From NCBI RefSeq assembly GCF_025999095.1, contig NZ_AP024678.1, forward strand, positions 2,077,527 to 2,141,526: a DNA stretch of 64,000 bases, in the 5' to 3' direction. Below, in pieces: positions 61,927 through 64,000 of the stretch; the stretch's first letter is position 1; the number at the start of each line of letters is the position of its first letter. The DNA comes from Thermosynechococcus sp. GTDB taxonomy: Bacteria; Cyanobacteriota; Cyanobacteriia; Thermosynechococcales; Thermosynechococcaceae. The notes under the pieces are model-generated. The model had not been told where the DNA came from. It saw only the letters and a list, made by a program, of their open reading frames with translations, and searched no databases. The translations under genes and the position numbers were made by a program.

Positions 61927-63887
61927 CCGGCATTCTGGACAGCTCCTATCGCTCCCTAGATGAGCTACAGAATCTTGTCCAGAAAATGACTGCCACTCTC
62001 ATCCACCGCGGTCCCAATGCAGAGGGCATCTGGGCAGAAGACGGTATTGCCCTAGGACACCGGCGCCTGTCGATTCTGGATCTCAGTCCTGCCGGTGGTC
62101 AGCCAATGCAATCAGCCTGTAGTCGCTATATCTTGGTTTTCAACGGCGAGATCTACAACCACCTCGATTTGCGTCGGGAGTTGGAGGCTCAGGGCACAGC
62201 ACCCTCCTGGCACAGTCATTCGGATACCGAAACGTTGCTGGCTGCGATCGCCCACTGGGGCTTGGAGGCAACGCTACAGAAGGCCGCTGGCATGTTTGCA
62301 ATTGCCCTTTGGGACCGGAAGGAACGGTGTTTGTCCCTTGCCCGTGATCGCATGGGAGAGAAGCCGCTCTACTGGGGCTGGGCCGGATCCGCGCTGGTGT
62401 TTGGCTCCGAGCTTAAGGCCCTGCGGCAGCATCCAGAGTGTCGGCCTGCTCTTTGCCCCCAAGCACTCGCGCAGTACCTGCGCTTTGCCTATGTGCCAGC
62501 GCCGCGCAGCATCTACTCCGGCATCTACAAGCTGGAACCGGGCTGCATCCTGACTGTTGCCAGTTGCCCGCCCCCGTCACCACCGTCAGAGCCGCTGCGG
62601 CCAGGCGATACCTATGGATCTCTGTCGATCCGGCGCTATTGGTCGCTGAACGCGACGATCAAAGCCGGCGCGCAGGATAGGCTCGACGATGAGGCGCAGG
62701 CACTGGTCCAGGTTGAGGAGGCGCTGCATCAGGCCGTTGGGCGCCAGATGATCGCAGATGTGCCGCTCGGTGCATTCCTCTCGGGAGGGATTGATAGTTC
62801 TCTAATCGTCGCGCTAATGCAGACGCAATCGCCGCGCCCGATTCGTACCTTCACCGTCGCATTCGAGAACCCCGCATTCAATGAGGCCCCCTTTGCCGCG
62901 GCCGTTGCCCGGTATCTGGGAACGGACCACACCGAACTGATCGTCACCGAGACCCAGGCGAGTGATGTCATCCCGCTGCTGCCGGAGATGTACGACGAAC
63001 CCTTTGCGGATTCCTCGCAAATTCCGACCCATCTGGTTTGCCGCGCTGCGCGGTCACACGTGACGGTTGCCCTCTCTGGCGACGGTGGGGATGAGCTGTT
63101 CGGTGGCTATAACCGCTATTTCTGGAGGCGGCATATCTGGTCTAAGGTGAGCTGGATACCGTATCCCCTGCGGCGGGGTATAGGGCGGGCAATCACTGCA
63201 GTACCCATCGCGTCCTGGGAGAGACTCGGAGCACTGGCTGGGAGGCCTGTGTCGCGCCTAGGTGACAAGGCACACCGTCTTGCCGAGCGTTTGGACAGTG
63301 TCCAGACGATGGATAATCTCTACTGCAGCCTGGTGTCAGAATGGCCAGGTGAGCGACTGGTTATTGGTCTGGATCATACTGCGCCGACTCTACTCGACGA
63401 TCCTCTGCCTGCAGCAGTTGCCCAGGATGCTGTGGCTCGGATGATGGTGCAGGACATGCGCACCTACCTGCCCGATGACATCCTGTGCAAAGTAGATCGG
63501 GCAGCCATGGCAATAAGTCTCGAAACCCGTGCGCCCTTCCTTGACCCTGATGTTCTTGCGGTGTCTGCACGTTTGCCAATGCGGATGAAGCTCCGCAATA
63601 GCAAGGGGAAATGGGCACTGCGGCAGATCCTGTATCGGTATGTGCCACCGGCGTTGATCGAGCGGCCCAAAACTGGTTTTGGTATCCCGATTGGCGAATG
63701 GCTGCGTGGCCCATTGCGCGGTTGGGCTGAAGAACTACTATCTGAGGATGCCCTGCGGCGCGACGGGCTGATCGATCCTATCCCAGTGCGACAAGCCTGG
63801 ACCGAACACCTTTCAGGCCAGCGTGACTGGACACATCGCCTGTGGATTATTCTGATGTGGCAGGCGTGGCGGGAACGATGGGCATGA
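61914..63887 (+). CDS. asnB: asparagine synthase-like amidotransferase in polysaccharide operon
   Basis: A 657-residue class II glutamine amidotransferase. MCGLTGIL starts with the catalytic Cys2 after Met removal, then LIHRGPNAEGIW, LVFNGEIYNHLDLR and DRMGEKPLYWG. The synthetase half has the PP-loop LSGGIDSSLIVALM and ALSGDGGDELFGGYNRYF, then DDILCKVDRAAMAISLETRAPFLD. Such AsnB homologues inside O-antigen or capsule operons (WbpS-like) often amidate sugar carboxylates rather than make asparagine; the context suggests this, but the sequence does not decide. It is coupled to both neighbours by overlap. Confidence 0.9.
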   Translation: MCGLTGILDSSYRSLDELQNLVQKMTATLIHRGPNAEGIWAEDGIALGHRRLSILDLSPAGGQPMQSACSRYILVFNGEIYNHLDLRRELEAQGTAPSWHSHSDTETLLAAIAHWGLEATLQKAAGMFAIALWDRKERCLSLARDRMGEKPLYWGWAGSALVFGSELKALRQHPECRPALCPQALAQYLRFAYVPAPRSIYSGIYKLEPGCILTVASCPPPSPPSEPLRPGDTYGSLSIRRYWSLNATIKAGAQDRLDDEAQALVQVEEALHQAVGRQMIADVPLGAFLSGGIDSSLIVALMQTQSPRPIRTFTVAFENPAFNEAPFAAAVARYLGTDHTELIVTETQASDVIPLLPEMYDEPFADSSQIPTHLVCRAARSHVTVALSGDGGDELFGGYNRYFWRRHIWSKVSWIPYPLRRGIGRAITAVPIASWERLGALAGRPVSRLGDKAHRLAERLDSVQTMDNLYCSLVSEWPGERLVIGLDHTAPTLLDDPLPAAVAQDAVARMMVQDMRTYLPDDILCKVDRAAMAISLETRAPFLDPDVLAVSARLPMRMKLRNSKGKWALRQILYRYVPPALIERPKTGFGIPIGEWLRGPLRGWAEELLSEDALRRDGLIDPIPVRQAWTEHLSGQRDWTHRLWIILMWQAWRERWA

Positions 63888-64000
63888 GACTGCAAGTGCT
63901 GACGCGGTATAGCCGAATGGGAGCCTCTAGCCGGCTGCGGATGATGCAGTTTGCCCCGATATTGGCCGAGCATGGCATCGAAACCTGTTTTAATCCCTTG
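63884..64000 (+). CDS. glycosyltransferase, N-terminal fragment cut by window edge
   Basis: ATG 63884 overlaps the asnB stop (ATGA). The visible 39 residues, MRLQVLTRYSRMGASSRLRM and QFAPILAEHGIETCFNPL, match the N terminus of GT4 enzymes with the TRYxRMGASSRLR motif. The rest lies outside the window. Confidence 0.75.
   Translation, partial: MRLQVLTRYSRMGASSRLRMMQFAPILAEHGIETCFNPL

Noticed and set aside
1-64000. CRISPR array, insertion sequence or prophage
   Set aside because: No regularly spaced repeats, no transposase or integrase motif and no phage structural gene were seen.

Overview
The window reads as chromosome of a thermophilic unicellular cyanobacterium, most likely Thermosynechococcus or a close relative. 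HIP1 octamers (GCGATCGC) are scattered through nearly every gene. The tmRNA encodes the tag ANNIVPFARKAAAVA. The gene content is cyanobacterial: Ycf66-like protein, Psb32-like TPM protein, the photosynthetic type of ATP synthase gamma subunit, UPF0016 transporter, class II aldolase, phosphoketolase and an EGY-like site-2 protease. Assignments come from motif reading, not from database searches.

Layout. 1-2934: murQ (cut by the left edge), a small secreted protein, a 520-bp gap, a conserved hypothetical and a menC broken by two frameshifts. 2959-7263: an NAD salvage operon (pncB, nadD, an NrtR-type Nudix regulator, nadE). 7386-10833: a TPR glycosyltransferase, murB and murC. 11198-16147: a Ycf66-like protein, an intergenic candidate replication origin with three identical DnaA-box nonamers, a DUF2811-like protein, hemY, an orphan HicB-like protein, fbaA and tRNA-Arg(ACG). 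16261-28152: a membrane protein, tRNA-Leu(CAA), tldD, a UPF0016 transporter, a SPINDLY-like glycosyltransferase with an internal stop, SpoIID and GT4 proteins, atpG, and envelope or hypothetical genes. 28233-33788: amiC, tmRNA, a HerA-like ATPase, a Psb32-like protein and sufE with a Fur-box-like site. 33901-44414: a deoxyhypusine-synthase-like gene, an M3 peptidase, an M23 peptidase, PBP2, a conserved hypothetical, hisF and phosphoketolase.

44661-49348 is a compact three-gene restriction-modification-like island in which I see no HIP1 site. It holds two N6-methylase-type proteins and a GIY-YIG/T5orf172 plus SF2 helicase fusion, and lies directly against tatD. After it come tatD-rpsT, larB, the EGY-like protease homologue (first zinc histidine replaced by arginine), htpG, hemW, UPF0182 and a secreted PrxQ. 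An extremely AT-rich tract at 59449-59520 precedes a surface-polysaccharide operon (GT4, a frameshifted GT, an asparagine-synthase-like amidotransferase and a GT cut by the right edge).

The most interesting points are the RM-like island, the candidate oriC, the apparent S2P pseudoprotease and the possible CTG start of a glycosyltransferase. There is also a set of reading-frame lesions (menC twice, SPINDLY-like GT, polysaccharide GT) that are either real gene decay or draft-sequence errors.
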